Positions 41,718 through 51,316 of a DNA stretch of 64,000 bases are shown here, piece after piece. This stretch comes from Caulobacter sp. Its GTDB lineage: Bacteria > Pseudomonadota > Alphaproteobacteria > Caulobacterales > Caulobacteraceae. The translations under genes and the position numbers were made by a program. The number at the start of each line of letters is the position of its first letter. Within the stretch, counting starts at the first letter, position 1. The stretch spans positions 186,001-250,000 of the forward strand of contig JAGHZU010000002.1 of the NCBI GenBank assembly GCA_017745235.1. The letters are read 5' to 3'. The notes below the pieces were generated by a model. That model searched no databases. It was not told where the DNA came from and saw only the letters and a list, made by a program, of their open reading frames with translations.

Positions 41718-42644
41718 ATGGCGCGGCTGGACGTCAATCGGTCGGGCGAGATGGAGGTCTTTGTCCGGGCCGTGGAGCTGGGCGGCTTCTCCCCCGCGGC
41801 GCGCACCCTGAAGATGACGCCGTCGGCCGTCAGCAAGCTGGTCAGCCGGCTGGAGACGCGGCTTGGCGCGCGCCTGATCAATCGCTCCACCCGCAAGCTG
41901 CAGCTGACGCCCGAGGGCGAACTGTTCCACGAGCGCGCCCTGCGGGTGCTGGCCGAGATCGACGAGGCCGAAATCGCCGTGGCCGCCAGCCAGGCCCCAC
42001 GCGGTCGGGTGCGCGTCAATTCCAACGTCCCGTTCGGCCTGCACCATCTCCTGCCGCTGGTCCCGCGGTTTTCCGAGCGGCACCCGAAGGTGATCCTGGA
42101 CATCGTGCTCAGCGACCTGGTCGTGGACCTGATGGACGCGCGCACCGACGTGGCCATCCGCGTGGGCCCCATGCGCGCCTCGCAACTGATAGCCCGCAAG
42201 CTGGGCGAAAGCCGCATGGCCGTGGTCGCCTCGCCCGCCTATCTGGCCAAACGTGGAGCCCCGCAAACGCCCGACGACCTGGCCGCCCACAACTGCATCG
42301 GATTCAACTTCGCCCGCCATTGCGACAAGTGGCCGTTCGTGGACGGGAACGACCGCCTGTCCCTGCCGATCCACGGCGACGCCACGGCCGGCGACGGCGA
42401 GACCTCGCGCCGACTGGTCCTGGCCGGCCAGGGCTTGGCGCGGTTGTCGCATTTCCACATCGGCCCGGACATCGCCGCCGGTCGCCTGGTTCCGGTGCTC
42501 GAAGCCTTCAATCCCGGCGACGTCGAGGAAATCCACGCCGTCTACGTGGGCGGCGGCCGACTGCCCATGCGAGTGCGCGCGTTCGTCGATTTCCTGGCCG
42601 AGGCCGTCGATCTGGCCCGCCCGCCGGACGGCTACGCCGGCTAG
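41718..42644 (+). CDS. LysR-family transcriptional regulator
   Basis: The 308-residue protein has a LysR winged helix (EVFVRAVELGGFSPAARTLKMTPSAVSKLVSRLETRLGARLINRSTRKLQL) and an effector domain with RVRVNSNVPFGLHHLLPLVPRF and TDVAIRVGPM. It is a paralogue of the regulator at 15767. It diverges from the MFS gene; the short gap holds ACAG-GCAT-CTGT (41691-41702), a weak dyad. LysR proteins usually regulate the divergent neighbour in response to a small molecule, so the MFS exporter and the aldo/keto reductase are the likely targets. No strong ribosome site is seen before the ATG. Confidence 0.93.
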   Translation: MARLDVNRSGEMEVFVRAVELGGFSPAARTLKMTPSAVSKLVSRLETRLGARLINRSTRKLQLTPEGELFHERALRVLAEIDEAEIAVAASQAPRGRVRVNSNVPFGLHHLLPLVPRFSERHPKVILDIVLSDLVVDLMDARTDVAIRVGPMRASQLIARKLGESRMAVVASPAYLAKRGAPQTPDDLAAHNCIGFNFARHCDKWPFVDGNDRLSLPIHGDATAGDGETSRRLVLAGQGLARLSHFHIGPDIAAGRLVPVLEAFNPGDVEEIHAVYVGGGRLPMRVRAFVDFLAEAVDLARPPDGYAG

Positions 42645-42778
42645 GAACGAGCGGGTCGCCCCATCAAAAGATCGCTCGCCCCCGCGACATTTTAACGCAA
42701 TCTCAGCTTGCGCGGCCGCATAGAGACCACCTTCGAGGCGGCGCATGACGCGCCGTCCGGCGTTTCGAGGTCGCGTGA

Positions 42779-43891
42779 ATGCGCCTGGGAGGAGCCCCGC
42801 CGAAGGCGGGACGCAGCGGGGGCGAGATCCGATCGCTCAACACCGTGCGCGGGGTGGCCGCCCTGATGGTGGCCGTCTATCACGCGCCAGTGATGTTCGG
42901 CGTGGCCCATACCCTGCCGCATGCCTATCTGGGCGTGGACCTCTTCTTCGTCCTGTCGGGCTTTGTCATCCCACACGCCTATGCCGACCGCATCGCCGGC
43001 GGCCTGCCCCTGCCGCGCTTCGCCCAATTGCGATTGGCCAGGCTCTATCCGCTGCTGTTCCTGGCCACGCTGGCCGGCTTCGCCCTGTGGAGCCTGCGCG
43101 CCGCGACAGGCCATGCGCCCTTCAGCATCCACGCCCTGATCGGCCTGCCGCTGAACCTGCTGCTGCTGCCCGCCCATCCCGCCGCCTCGCCCGAGGGCGT
43201 GGCCTTTCCCTTTATCACCCAGAGCTGGTCCATCGCCTGGGAGATCGTGCTGTGCCTGGCCTATTTCGCCTGGGCGCGCTGGGTTCGACGGGGGGCGGAG
43301 TTGCTGGCGGCCGTCGGCGTGCTGGCCCTGGGCCTGCTGGTGCTGGCGCGCGGCGACGGTGACGGCGGCTGGACCACGCCGACGTTCTGGATCGGCGGCG
43401 TACGCGCCTTCGCAGCCTTCTGGCTGGGCGTCGGCGTCCACCGCGCCGTGCGCGGGGGGCTGGCGCTGTCGGGGGCCTGGCGGGCGGCGATCCTGGCCCT
43501 CGCCGTCGTCGTGACGGCCTATGTCACCCTGATCCACCACACCTGGTGGTGGGCCGACTTCGCCTGCGCGGCCGTCGGCTTTCCCGCCATCATCATCGGC
43601 GCGGCCCTGTCGCGCCATTGGTTGCTGGAGAACCGGCTGGGCGACCTGCTGGGCGAGGCCTCCTTCTCGGTCTACCTGCTGCACGGCCTGACGATCGACG
43701 GGCTGTCGATCGGCCTCAAGGCCCTGCCCCACCTGCATCCGACCGCGCACATGGGCCTGGGGGCGGCCTGGATGGCGGCACTGGTGGTCGGTTCGTGGAT
43801 CTGCTGGCGATGGGTCGAGACGCCCCTGCGGGTGCGTTTCAGCCGCCCCCGCGCGGCTCCCGCCCTGGCGCCCGACGCCGTGGCGGCCTGA
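42779..43891 (+). CDS. acyltransferase 3 family membrane protein (OafA/YrhL-like)
   Basis: The 370-residue protein has about ten membrane helices. The N-terminal signature is RSLNTVRGVAALMVAVYHAP with the conserved Arg and His, followed by LGVDLFFVLSGFVIPHAYADRI. The SWSIAWEIVLCLAYF and LGEASFSVYLLHGLTI segments are also conserved in the family. Such proteins transfer O-acetyl or other acyl groups to cell-surface sugars such as O-antigen, capsule or exopolysaccharide from the inner membrane. The ATG at 42779 has GAGG about 8 nt upstream. A single gene ahead of a shared terminator with argG. Acceptor unknown. Confidence 0.92.
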   Translation: MRLGGAPPKAGRSGGEIRSLNTVRGVAALMVAVYHAPVMFGVAHTLPHAYLGVDLFFVLSGFVIPHAYADRIAGGLPLPRFAQLRLARLYPLLFLATLAGFALWSLRAATGHAPFSIHALIGLPLNLLLLPAHPAASPEGVAFPFITQSWSIAWEIVLCLAYFAWARWVRRGAELLAAVGVLALGLLVLARGDGDGGWTTPTFWIGGVRAFAAFWLGVGVHRAVRGGLALSGAWRAAILALAVVVTAYVTLIHHTWWWADFACAAVGFPAIIIGAALSRHWLLENRLGDLLGEASFSVYLLHGLTIDGLSIGLKALPHLHPTAHMGLGAAWMAALVVGSWICWRWVETPLRVRFSRPRAAPALAPDAVAA

Positions 43892-43895
43892 CACG

Positions 43896-43922
43896 AAAAA
43901 GCCCCGCCGTCGCCGGCGGGGC
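43896..43922 (-). terminator. bidirectional terminator between acyltransferase and argG
   Basis: A 9-bp stem GCCCCGCCG / CGGCGGGGC with a 4-nt loop is preceded by AAAAA on the plus strand, which gives a five-T run for the leftward argG transcript 27 nt after its stop. It also serves the rightward gene, with a weaker tail. Confidence 0.88.
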
Positions 43923-43948
43923 CCTTCCATTCCAAGGCTTCAGGCGGC

Positions 43949-45178
<1,230 letters not shown>

Positions 45179-45301
45179 GAGCGGGGTCCCTTTAGGAGAA
45201 AACACAAAGTCGCGGGGCGTTTAGCGCGGTTTCGTGTCGATGGAAACGCGGGCGGGCGAAGAACTTCCGATTCGGCGGGCGCGCCCCGGACGGTCGGCGG
45301 C

Positions 45302-45664
45302 TCAGAGCTGGATCTGCCCCTCGGCCGCCAGCTGGTTGAGCGCTCGCCGCACCTGGATCAGGTGCACCGTGGCGAAGATCGCCGCCAGGATGGCGCGCAC
45401 GCACAGCAGCATGACCGCCACGATCGGGTCCATGGGCTGGCGGCTGCCCACCAGCAGCCACAGGCTCAGTAGCAGGGCCACGACGGGCAACAGCACCAGG
45501 GCCACGCCGCGTGGCGCGCGCCAGACGGTGGCCCCGGCCGGCGACCACAGCATGGGCACCTTCACGTCCTTGCGGATCTTGCTCCAGGCCATGCGCGAGG
45601 CCCCGGCCATGATCGACAGGGTCAGGATCCACAGCACGTCGCCGATGACGCCGAGAACGTTCAT
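45302..45664 (-). CDS. small inner-membrane protein coupled to kup
   Basis: The 120-residue protein has three clear hydrophobic segments (VLGVIGDVLWILTLSIMAGAS, GVALVLLPVVALLLSLWLLVG, PIVAVMLLCVRAILAAIFATVHL) and a polar C-terminal tail RRALNQLAAEGQIQL. Its ATG at 45664 directly abuts the TAG of kup, so it is translated by coupling to the potassium transporter gene. The role is unknown; a small accessory of Kup is possible but unproven. The 96-nt gap to argG beyond it shows no clear terminator. Confidence 0.8.
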   Translation of the reverse strand: MNVLGVIGDVLWILTLSIMAGASRMAWSKIRKDVKVPMLWSPAGATVWRAPRGVALVLLPVVALLLSLWLLVGSRQPMDPIVAVMLLCVRAILAAIFATVHLIQVRRALNQLAAEGQIQL

Positions 45665-47665
45665 CTACACGGTCACCTGGGCGCCCAGTTCGACCACGCG
45701 GCCGGGCGGGATCTTGAAGAAGTCGGTCGGATTGGCCGCGTTCTTCATCAGGAAGATGAAGATGCGGTCTTGCCAGAGCGGCATGCCCGAATTGGCCGAC
45801 GGCACGATCGAGCGCCGCCCCAGGAAGAAGCTGGTGGCCATGATGTCGAACTTCAGGCCCTGCTGCTTGCGCAGCAGCGCCAGGGCCTTAGGCACGTTGG
45901 GGCTTTCCATGAAGCCGTAGAAGATCTCGACCTTCTTGAAGTCGGCGTTGATGGCCTGGGTGCGGATGCGGTCTTCCTCCGCCACGCGCGGAGTCTCGGC
46001 CGTGCGGACCGTCAGCACCACGTTTCGCTCGTGCAGCACCTTGTTGTGCTTGAGGTTGTGCATGAGGGCGACCGGGGTCATGTCCGGATCGGAGGTCAGG
46101 AAGATCGCCGTGCCGGGCGCCCGGTGCGGGGCGCGGGCGCGCAGGATCTCCATCAGGTCGACCAGGGGTACGCTGTCGCGGCGGGTCTTGTCGCTGAGGA
46201 TCTGGGCGCCGCGCACCCAGGTGGTCATCACCGTGAACAGGGCCGCACCGATCAGAACCGGCAGCCAGCCGCCGGTGAAGAAGCGCAGGGCGTTGGCGCT
46301 GAGGAAGGCCAGGTCCAGCGCCATGAACGGCACGAGGAAGGCCAGGGCCGCGGGCAGCTTCCACTTCCACAGGCGGCGCATGACGATGAAGGCCATGAAC
46401 GTGGTCACCACCATCGTGCCGGTCACGGCCAGGCCGTAGGCGTGGGCCAGGGCCGAGGAGGTCTTGAAGGTCAGCATCACCGCCAGCACGCCGATCAGCA
46501 GCATGGTGTTGAGCTGAGGCACGAAGATCTGGCCCGACTGGGTCTCGGAGGTGCGGCGCACGTCCAGGCGCGGCAGCAGGCCCAGTTGGATCGCCTGCTG
46601 GGTCAGCGAGAAGGCGCCGGTGATCACCGCCTGGCTGGCGATGACCGTGGCCGCGCCGGCCAGTATGACCAGCGGCAGACGCAGCACGTCGGGCGCCATC
46701 TCAAAGAACCAGTTCAGTTCGCGGAACGCCCGGCCGGCATGCTGGGCTGCATCGTATTCCTGGAGGGCGAAAGCCCCCTGGCCCAGGTAGTTTATGGCCA
46801 GGCACGGCAGGACGAAGAACAGCCAGGCGGCCTGGATGGGCCAGCGGCCGAAATGGCCCATGTCGGCGGTCAGGGCCTCGGCCCCGGTCACGGTCAGGAA
46901 CACCGCGCCCAGCACCAGGAAGCCGGCGAAGCCGTGGTGCGTCAGGAAGCGCACTGCGTAGTAGGGGTTGATGGCGCGGAAGACGCCCGGATTGTCGAGC
47001 AGGTGGTAGAGGCCCAGCGCGAACATCGTGGCGAACCAGAAGGCGCAGATCGGGCCGAACAGCTGGCCCACCTTGGCCGTGCCGTGGCTCTGGATGAAGA
47101 ACAGCCCCAGCAGCATCACCGTGGCGATCAGCATCACCATCTGGGTGTTGAAGACATGCTCCAGAGACGGGATCGTGCGCACGCCCTCCACCGCCGACAG
47201 GACCGAGATGGCGGGGGTGATGACGGCGTCGCCGTAGAACAGGGCCGCGCCGATCACGCCCAGGGTGAACACCAGGGTCGTGCGGTGGCCGATGGCCCGC
47301 TGGGCCAGGGCCATCAGAGACAGCACCCCGCCTTCGCCCTTGTTGTCGGCGCGCATGATGAACAGCACGTACTTGACGGTGACCACCAGGATCAGCGCCC
47401 ACAGGGCCAGCGAAACCGTGCCCAGGATTTCGGCGCGGGTCACCCCGTCGGCGGCCGCCACGTGCAGCGCTTCCTTGAAGGCGTAGAGCGGGCTGGTGCC
47501 GATGTCGCCGAACACCACCCCGACCGAGCCCAGCGCCAGGGCGAAGACGCCGTGGCCTTTGGCGGGTCCGTGGGATGGACCGTGACTGGCTTGCGGGGGT
47601 ACGTCGCAAGAGGCGGCGGGGGCGCTGTCCGCGGGGGTGGGAACGCCAGAGGCTTCGGAAGCCAT
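45665..47665 (-). CDS. kup: Kup potassium uptake transporter
   Basis: The 666-residue protein has an extended N-terminus, then the KUP core with about twelve helices: ALGSVGVVFGDIGTSPLYAFKEAL is the family signature, followed by GALFYGDAVITPAISVLSAVEG and GTAKVGQLFGPICAFWF. The hydrophilic C-terminal domain runs from about 500 to the end. Kup moves K+ into the cell with protons and works at low pH and low K+ (family knowledge). It is first of a two-gene set with the 120-aa membrane protein. The 35-residue proline/histidine-rich leader (VPTPADSAPAAS, SHGPSHGPAKGH) is unusual but is preceded by a plausible ATG. Confidence 0.96.
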   Translation of the reverse strand: MASEASGVPTPADSAPAASCDVPPQASHGPSHGPAKGHGVFALALGSVGVVFGDIGTSPLYAFKEALHVAAADGVTRAEILGTVSLALWALILVVTVKYVLFIMRADNKGEGGVLSLMALAQRAIGHRTTLVFTLGVIGAALFYGDAVITPAISVLSAVEGVRTIPSLEHVFNTQMVMLIATVMLLGLFFIQSHGTAKVGQLFGPICAFWFATMFALGLYHLLDNPGVFRAINPYYAVRFLTHHGFAGFLVLGAVFLTVTGAEALTADMGHFGRWPIQAAWLFFVLPCLAINYLGQGAFALQEYDAAQHAGRAFRELNWFFEMAPDVLRLPLVILAGAATVIASQAVITGAFSLTQQAIQLGLLPRLDVRRTSETQSGQIFVPQLNTMLLIGVLAVMLTFKTSSALAHAYGLAVTGTMVVTTFMAFIVMRRLWKWKLPAALAFLVPFMALDLAFLSANALRFFTGGWLPVLIGAALFTVMTTWVRGAQILSDKTRRDSVPLVDLMEILRARAPHRAPGTAIFLTSDPDMTPVALMHNLKHNKVLHERNVVLTVRTAETPRVAEEDRIRTQAINADFKKVEIFYGFMESPNVPKALALLRKQQGLKFDIMATSFFLGRRSIVPSANSGMPLWQDRIFIFLMKNAANPTDFFKIPPGRVVELGAQVTV

Positions 47666-47852
47666 TCAATCCCTCCGGGGTCCGCCCTCGAAAAACTCGC
47701 GCGAGGCCCCATATCGATCAAGCGGCGCGCGATACACCCAATCTTGTCGCCGTTCAATCTCGACCTTTGGCCCAGCCCTCGGCCGGGGGCGAGCCGCATA
47801 CGATAGTTTCTGTTTCAACGCGCGCATTCCACCACTACGTTCCAGCCCAGAG

Positions 47853-48299
47853 ATGTCCGACAGTCAGAAATTCCCCGTCGCGGCCCACGCCCTGGCCTAT
47901 CTGGCGCACAAGAACGCCTTTTCGGCGGATCGCGCCGTGGCCAGCGCCGAGCTCGCGGCCTCCGTACCGACCAATCCGGTCGTCGTGCGGCGGGTGACGG
48001 CCATGCTGGGCAAGGCGGGCCTGATCGGCGCGCGAGCGGGCGCCAACGGCGGCGCGTGGCTGCTGAAACCGCCCGAGGACATCACCTTGGACATCGTCCT
48101 GCGGGCTGTGAACGGCTGCGCCCACCTGGGCGTGGCCCCGAAGGGCGTGAAGGGCTGTCCGGTGGGCGAACGCATCCCCGACGCCGTGCGCGGAGCGATG
48201 GTCGCCGCGGACACCGCCGTCGCCGACCGGCTTTCCCAGATTTCCGTGGCCGACCTGTTGAACGGCGCCGTCCCGACCGGAACGTCCTGCGCGGCCTGA
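47853..48299 (+). CDS. Rrf2-family transcriptional regulator (YwnA-like)
   Basis: From the ATG at 47853 the protein has 148 residues. The winged helix is FPVAAHALAYLAHKN, then ASAELAASVPTNPVVVRRVTAMLGKAGLIGARAGANGGAWLLKPPEDITLDIVLRAV. The downstream NGCAHLGVAPKGVKGCPVGERIP has two cysteines that could be redox-sensitive, though not the three-Cys FeS set of IscR. YwnA-like Rrf2 proteins are small-molecule or redox sensors. The next gene rightward is a CPA2 antiporter, and the palindrome GACAACGCTGTC lies between. The frame is open another 216 nt upstream, but that part overlaps the start region of kup and lacks Rrf2 homology. Confidence 0.88.
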   Translation: MSDSQKFPVAAHALAYLAHKNAFSADRAVASAELAASVPTNPVVVRRVTAMLGKAGLIGARAGANGGAWLLKPPEDITLDIVLRAVNGCAHLGVAPKGVKGCPVGERIPDAVRGAMVAADTAVADRLSQISVADLLNGAVPTGTSCAA

Positions 48300-48308
48300 C
48301 TTCAATCT

Positions 48309-48320
48309 GACAACGCTGTC
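48309..48320. promoter_or_regulatory. near-palindrome GACAACGCTGTC before antiporter gene
   Basis: GACA-ACGC-TGTC lies 9 nt after the Rrf2 stop and about 100 nt before the antiporter ATG. It matches GACARCGYTGTC, the pattern shared with sites near 28119, 32913 and 51109, but its central bases are asymmetric. Confidence 0.4.
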
Positions 48321-48420
48321 CTTTTGGATTGCCCGTCGGCCGGAGCCGATGTTAGCGTTCCCCGGGGAAAACTCGCGACCACACGCCAGAGCGTGGCGCG
48401 ACATATTCGAGGGGGAAACC

Positions 48421-49722
48421 ATGACACCGGCCCAATTGAGCGTGGCCTTTTTTCTGCAGATGTTCGTCATCATCGCCACGTGCCGCGCGGTCGGCTGGGC
48501 GGCGAAGAAGTATCTGGGCCAGCCCCAGGTCGTGGGCGAGATGATCGCCGGCGTAATCCTGGGCCCATCGCTGCTGGGCCTGCTGGCCCCCGACCTGCAG
48601 CACATGCTGTTCCCTAAGGAATCCAAGACCATCCTTTATGTCGGGGCCCAGCTGGGCGTCGGCCTCTACATGTTCCTGGTGGGGCTGGGCTTCCAGAGCG
48701 AGCATTTCAAGAGCAATGCCAAGAGCGCGGCGGCGGTCTCGCTTTCCGGCATGGCCGCGCCCTTCGTCCTGGCCGTGGTGATAGCGCCCTGGCTGCTGTC
48801 CCAAGGCCTCTTCGGCAAGGGCATCAACACGTTCCAGGCCATCCTGTTCATGGGCGCGGCGATCTCGATCACCGCCTTCCCGATGCTGGCGCGCATCATC
48901 TATGAGCGCGGCCTGACCAATACCCCGCTGGGTTCGCTGTCGCTCGCAGCCGGGGCCATCGACGACGCAGGGGCCTGGACGGTGCTGGCGATCGTGCTGG
49001 CCACGTTCGGCGGCGGCCCCATGCTGGCGGTCAAGGCCGTCGGCGGCGGCCTGGCCTTCGTGATCCTCATGCTGACCCTGGGCCCGAAGCTGTTGGCGCC
49101 GTTGGGGCGTTGGGCCGAACGCGACGGCAAGGTGTCTCCCACGCTGCTGGGCGTGGCGCTGATGCTGTTCATGCTCAGCGCCTTCGCCATGGACGCTATC
49201 GGCATTCACGCCGTGTTCGGCGGCTTCATCCTGGGCACGGTCATGCCTCGCGGCGTGCTGAGCCGGGAGATCAAGAAGCAGCTGGAGCCGTTCGCAGTGA
49301 TCGTGCTGCTGCCGATGTTCTTCACCTTCTCAGGTCTGAACACCCAGCTGACCATGGTCAACAATATCGGCCTGGTCCTGAGCACCCTGGCCATCCTGGC
49401 CGCCTCGATCCTGGCCAAGGGCGGCGCCTGCTGGGCGGCGGCCCGCCTGACCGGTCAGGACAACGCCACGTCCCTGGGCATCGGGGCCCTGATGAATTCG
49501 CGGGGACTGATGGAGCTCATCATCATCAACATCGGCCTGCAGAAGGGGATCATCGGCCCCGCCCTGTTCTCGATGCTGGTGCTGATGGCGATCATCACCA
49601 CGCTCATGGCCTCGCCCATGTTCGAACTGGTCTATGGCCGGAAGGCTCGCGAGCGTGGCGAGCTGGGCGCGCTGAACGAAGAGGTGGAGGAGGGCGATCT
49701 CGCCCCCGCCCCGGCGCGCTGA
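48421..49722 (+). CDS. CPA2-type Na+/H+ or K+/H+ antiporter (KefB-like)
   Basis: The 433-residue protein has about twelve helices with CPA2 features: YLGQPQVVGEMIAGVILGPSLLG is the family start, LGVGLYMFLVGLGF follows, and AAGAIDDAGAWTVLAIVLA carries the ion-binding DD pair region. There is no C-terminal TrkA-N domain, only a short acidic tail (EEVEEGDLAPAP). It exchanges a monovalent cation for protons at the inner membrane. GAGGGGGAAACC precedes the ATG. It follows the Rrf2 gene by about 120 nt in the same direction and ends in a strong terminator. Kef systems proper protect against electrophiles; this assignment here is only suggested. Confidence 0.92.
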   Translation: MTPAQLSVAFFLQMFVIIATCRAVGWAAKKYLGQPQVVGEMIAGVILGPSLLGLLAPDLQHMLFPKESKTILYVGAQLGVGLYMFLVGLGFQSEHFKSNAKSAAAVSLSGMAAPFVLAVVIAPWLLSQGLFGKGINTFQAILFMGAAISITAFPMLARIIYERGLTNTPLGSLSLAAGAIDDAGAWTVLAIVLATFGGGPMLAVKAVGGGLAFVILMLTLGPKLLAPLGRWAERDGKVSPTLLGVALMLFMLSAFAMDAIGIHAVFGGFILGTVMPRGVLSREIKKQLEPFAVIVLLPMFFTFSGLNTQLTMVNNIGLVLSTLAILAASILAKGGACWAAARLTGQDNATSLGIGALMNSRGLMELIIINIGLQKGIIGPALFSMLVLMAIITTLMASPMFELVYGRKARERGELGALNEEVEEGDLAPAPAR

Positions 49723-49745
49723 CGAGCTCTCCGCGCGCTTGAAGG

Positions 49746-49778
49746 ATCCCGCCAGGCCCCACGCCCGGCGGGATTTTT
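49746..49778 (+). terminator. intrinsic terminator of the antiporter gene
   Basis: An 8-bp stem ATCCCGCC / GGCGGGAT with a 13-nt loop is followed by TTTTC. It lies about 24 nt after the stop and just before the converging MFS gene. Confidence 0.85.
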
Positions 49779-49783
49779 CTTGC

Positions 49784-51001
49784 CTATTCGGCCGCCGCCA
49801 CGGCCAGGCGCGTCCGGCGGGCGTCGACCGCGGCCACCAACCAGATGGCGAAGCCGCCCAGGGCCAAGGCCATGCCGACATAGCCGGTCGAAGCCCAGCC
49901 ATAGCCGGCGGCGATGGCTAGGCCGCCCAGCCAGGGCCCCAGGGCGTTGGCGAAATTGAAGGCCGAGTGGTTGAGCGCCGCGGCCAGGGTCTGGGCGTCG
50001 CCGGCCACGTCCATCAGCCGGGTCTGCAGCACCGCGCCCAGCCCGCCGCCGCAACCGATCAGGAACACCACCGGGATCAGGGTCCACAGGCTGTGGGTGG
50101 CCATCGGATAGAGGGCCAGCGCCCCCGCGCTCCACAACAGCACCCCGCCGATGGCCGGGATCTGGGCCCGGTCGGCGGCCCAGGCGCAGGCCAGGGTGCC
50201 CACGGTCATGCCCGCGCCGAACACCGCCAGCACGAACGGCAGGGCCGCAGGCGAGGCGTGGGTCACCTCCTGCATGGTGGAGGCCAGGTAGGTGTAGACG
50301 CAGAACATGCCGCCAAAACCGATCGCGCCGATAGCCAGGGTCAGCCATACGCGGCCGCGCCCCAGCGCGCCCAGCTCGCGCAGGGGGCTGGCGCCGGGGT
50401 GGGCGGCGTCCCGCGGGGCGAACAGGTAGACGCTGACCGCCGTCAGGGCGGCGATGACGGTCACGATCACGAAGCCCCAGCGCCAACCGATCCACTGGCC
50501 CACGGCGTTGGCCATCGGCACGCCGATAATGGTGGCCACCGTCAGGCCGATCATCACCATGGCCACCGATTGCGCCCGGCGCTCGGGCGGGGCGACGCTG
50601 GCGGCGACCAGGGCCGCGACGCCGAAATAGGCGCCGTGCGGCAAACCGCTGAGGAAGCGGAACAACAGCATGGCTTGGAAGTTGGGCGAGACGGCGCTGA
50701 GCAGGTTGCCGACCGCGAACACCACCATCAGCCCCACCAGGATCAGGCGACGTGGCAGGCGCGCAGCCGCAACGGCGATCACCGGCGCGCCCACGACGAC
50801 GCCCAGCGCATAGGCGCTGATGGCGTGGCCTGCCGTGGGAGCATCCACCCCCAGGCTGCGGGCGAAATAGGGCAGCAGGCTCATCGAGGCGAACTCGGTC
50901 GTGCCGATCGCGAAGCCGCCCAGCGCCAGGGCCAGCAGCACCAGGCCGGGCGCGTGGCCGCGGGAGGCGGTCGCCGGTTCGGTGGATGAGCCCTGGGTCA
51001 T
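49784..51001 (-). CDS. MFS exporter, DHA1/AraJ-like
   Basis: From the ATG at 51001 the protein has 405 residues. Twelve helices are visible and the DHA1 start LALALGGFAIGTTEFASMSLLPYFARSLGVDAPTAGHAISAYALGVVVGAP closely parallels the exporter at 40454. Loop 2-3 is RLPRRLIL. It should export a small organic compound by proton antiport from the inner membrane. AAGGCGG lies about 5 nt upstream of the ATG. It diverges from the flavodoxin-like gene across a region with three dyads, including the perfect palindrome GACAACGTTGTC. An upstream in-frame codon at 51022 is less likely. Confidence 0.92.
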   Translation of the reverse strand: MTQGSSTEPATASRGHAPGLVLLALALGGFAIGTTEFASMSLLPYFARSLGVDAPTAGHAISAYALGVVVGAPVIAVAAARLPRRLILVGLMVVFAVGNLLSAVSPNFQAMLLFRFLSGLPHGAYFGVAALVAASVAPPERRAQSVAMVMIGLTVATIIGVPMANAVGQWIGWRWGFVIVTVIAALTAVSVYLFAPRDAAHPGASPLRELGALGRGRVWLTLAIGAIGFGGMFCVYTYLASTMQEVTHASPAALPFVLAVFGAGMTVGTLACAWAADRAQIPAIGGVLLWSAGALALYPMATHSLWTLIPVVFLIGCGGGLGAVLQTRLMDVAGDAQTLAAALNHSAFNFANALGPWLGGLAIAAGYGWASTGYVGMALALGGFAIWLVAAVDARRTRLAVAAAE

Positions 51002-51108
51002 GATGCCGCCTTGCTGAAGCACGCGCCGCGAGCCGCCACGCCGAAACGTCGCTGGGACGCGTCGGCGGCTAACGCTGCGGTGCAGGATTGGCGGCTAGAT
51101 AGGCTTTA

Positions 51109-51120
51109 GACAACGTTGTC
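51109..51120. promoter_or_regulatory. perfect palindrome GACAACGTTGTC between divergent genes
   Basis: The 12-bp palindrome (in TAGACAACGTTGTCAC) lies 108 nt upstream of the MFS start and about 200 nt before the flavodoxin-like gene. It differs from the GACAGCGCTGTC operators only in the two bases flanking the central CG. Confidence 0.5.
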
Positions 51121-51200
51121 ACAAGGCGAAGGAGCCAATCTCCCGCGGATTTCGCCGTTTGCTCGCTTCGTCTTCAACGCCGCTGAATCGGCTCGCAGAA

Positions 51201-51260
51201 TAACTGCATCCAACTCAGTTACCGATCCTCTGGCGCGGCAGGAACCATCCATTACGTAAT
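51201..51260. promoter_or_regulatory. two dyads upstream of flavodoxin-like gene
   Basis: TAACTG-N9-CAGTTA (51201-51221) and the perfect 10-bp palindrome ATTACGTAAT (51251-51260) lie 60-115 nt before the ATG at 51317. Both are AT-rich against a GC-rich background and are candidate operators or promoter parts. Confidence 0.45.
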
Positions 51261-51316
51261 CGACACCGTTTCAGTTTCGGAACGGCCAGATTTCAAAACG
51301 CCTCGGAGGGCGCGTC

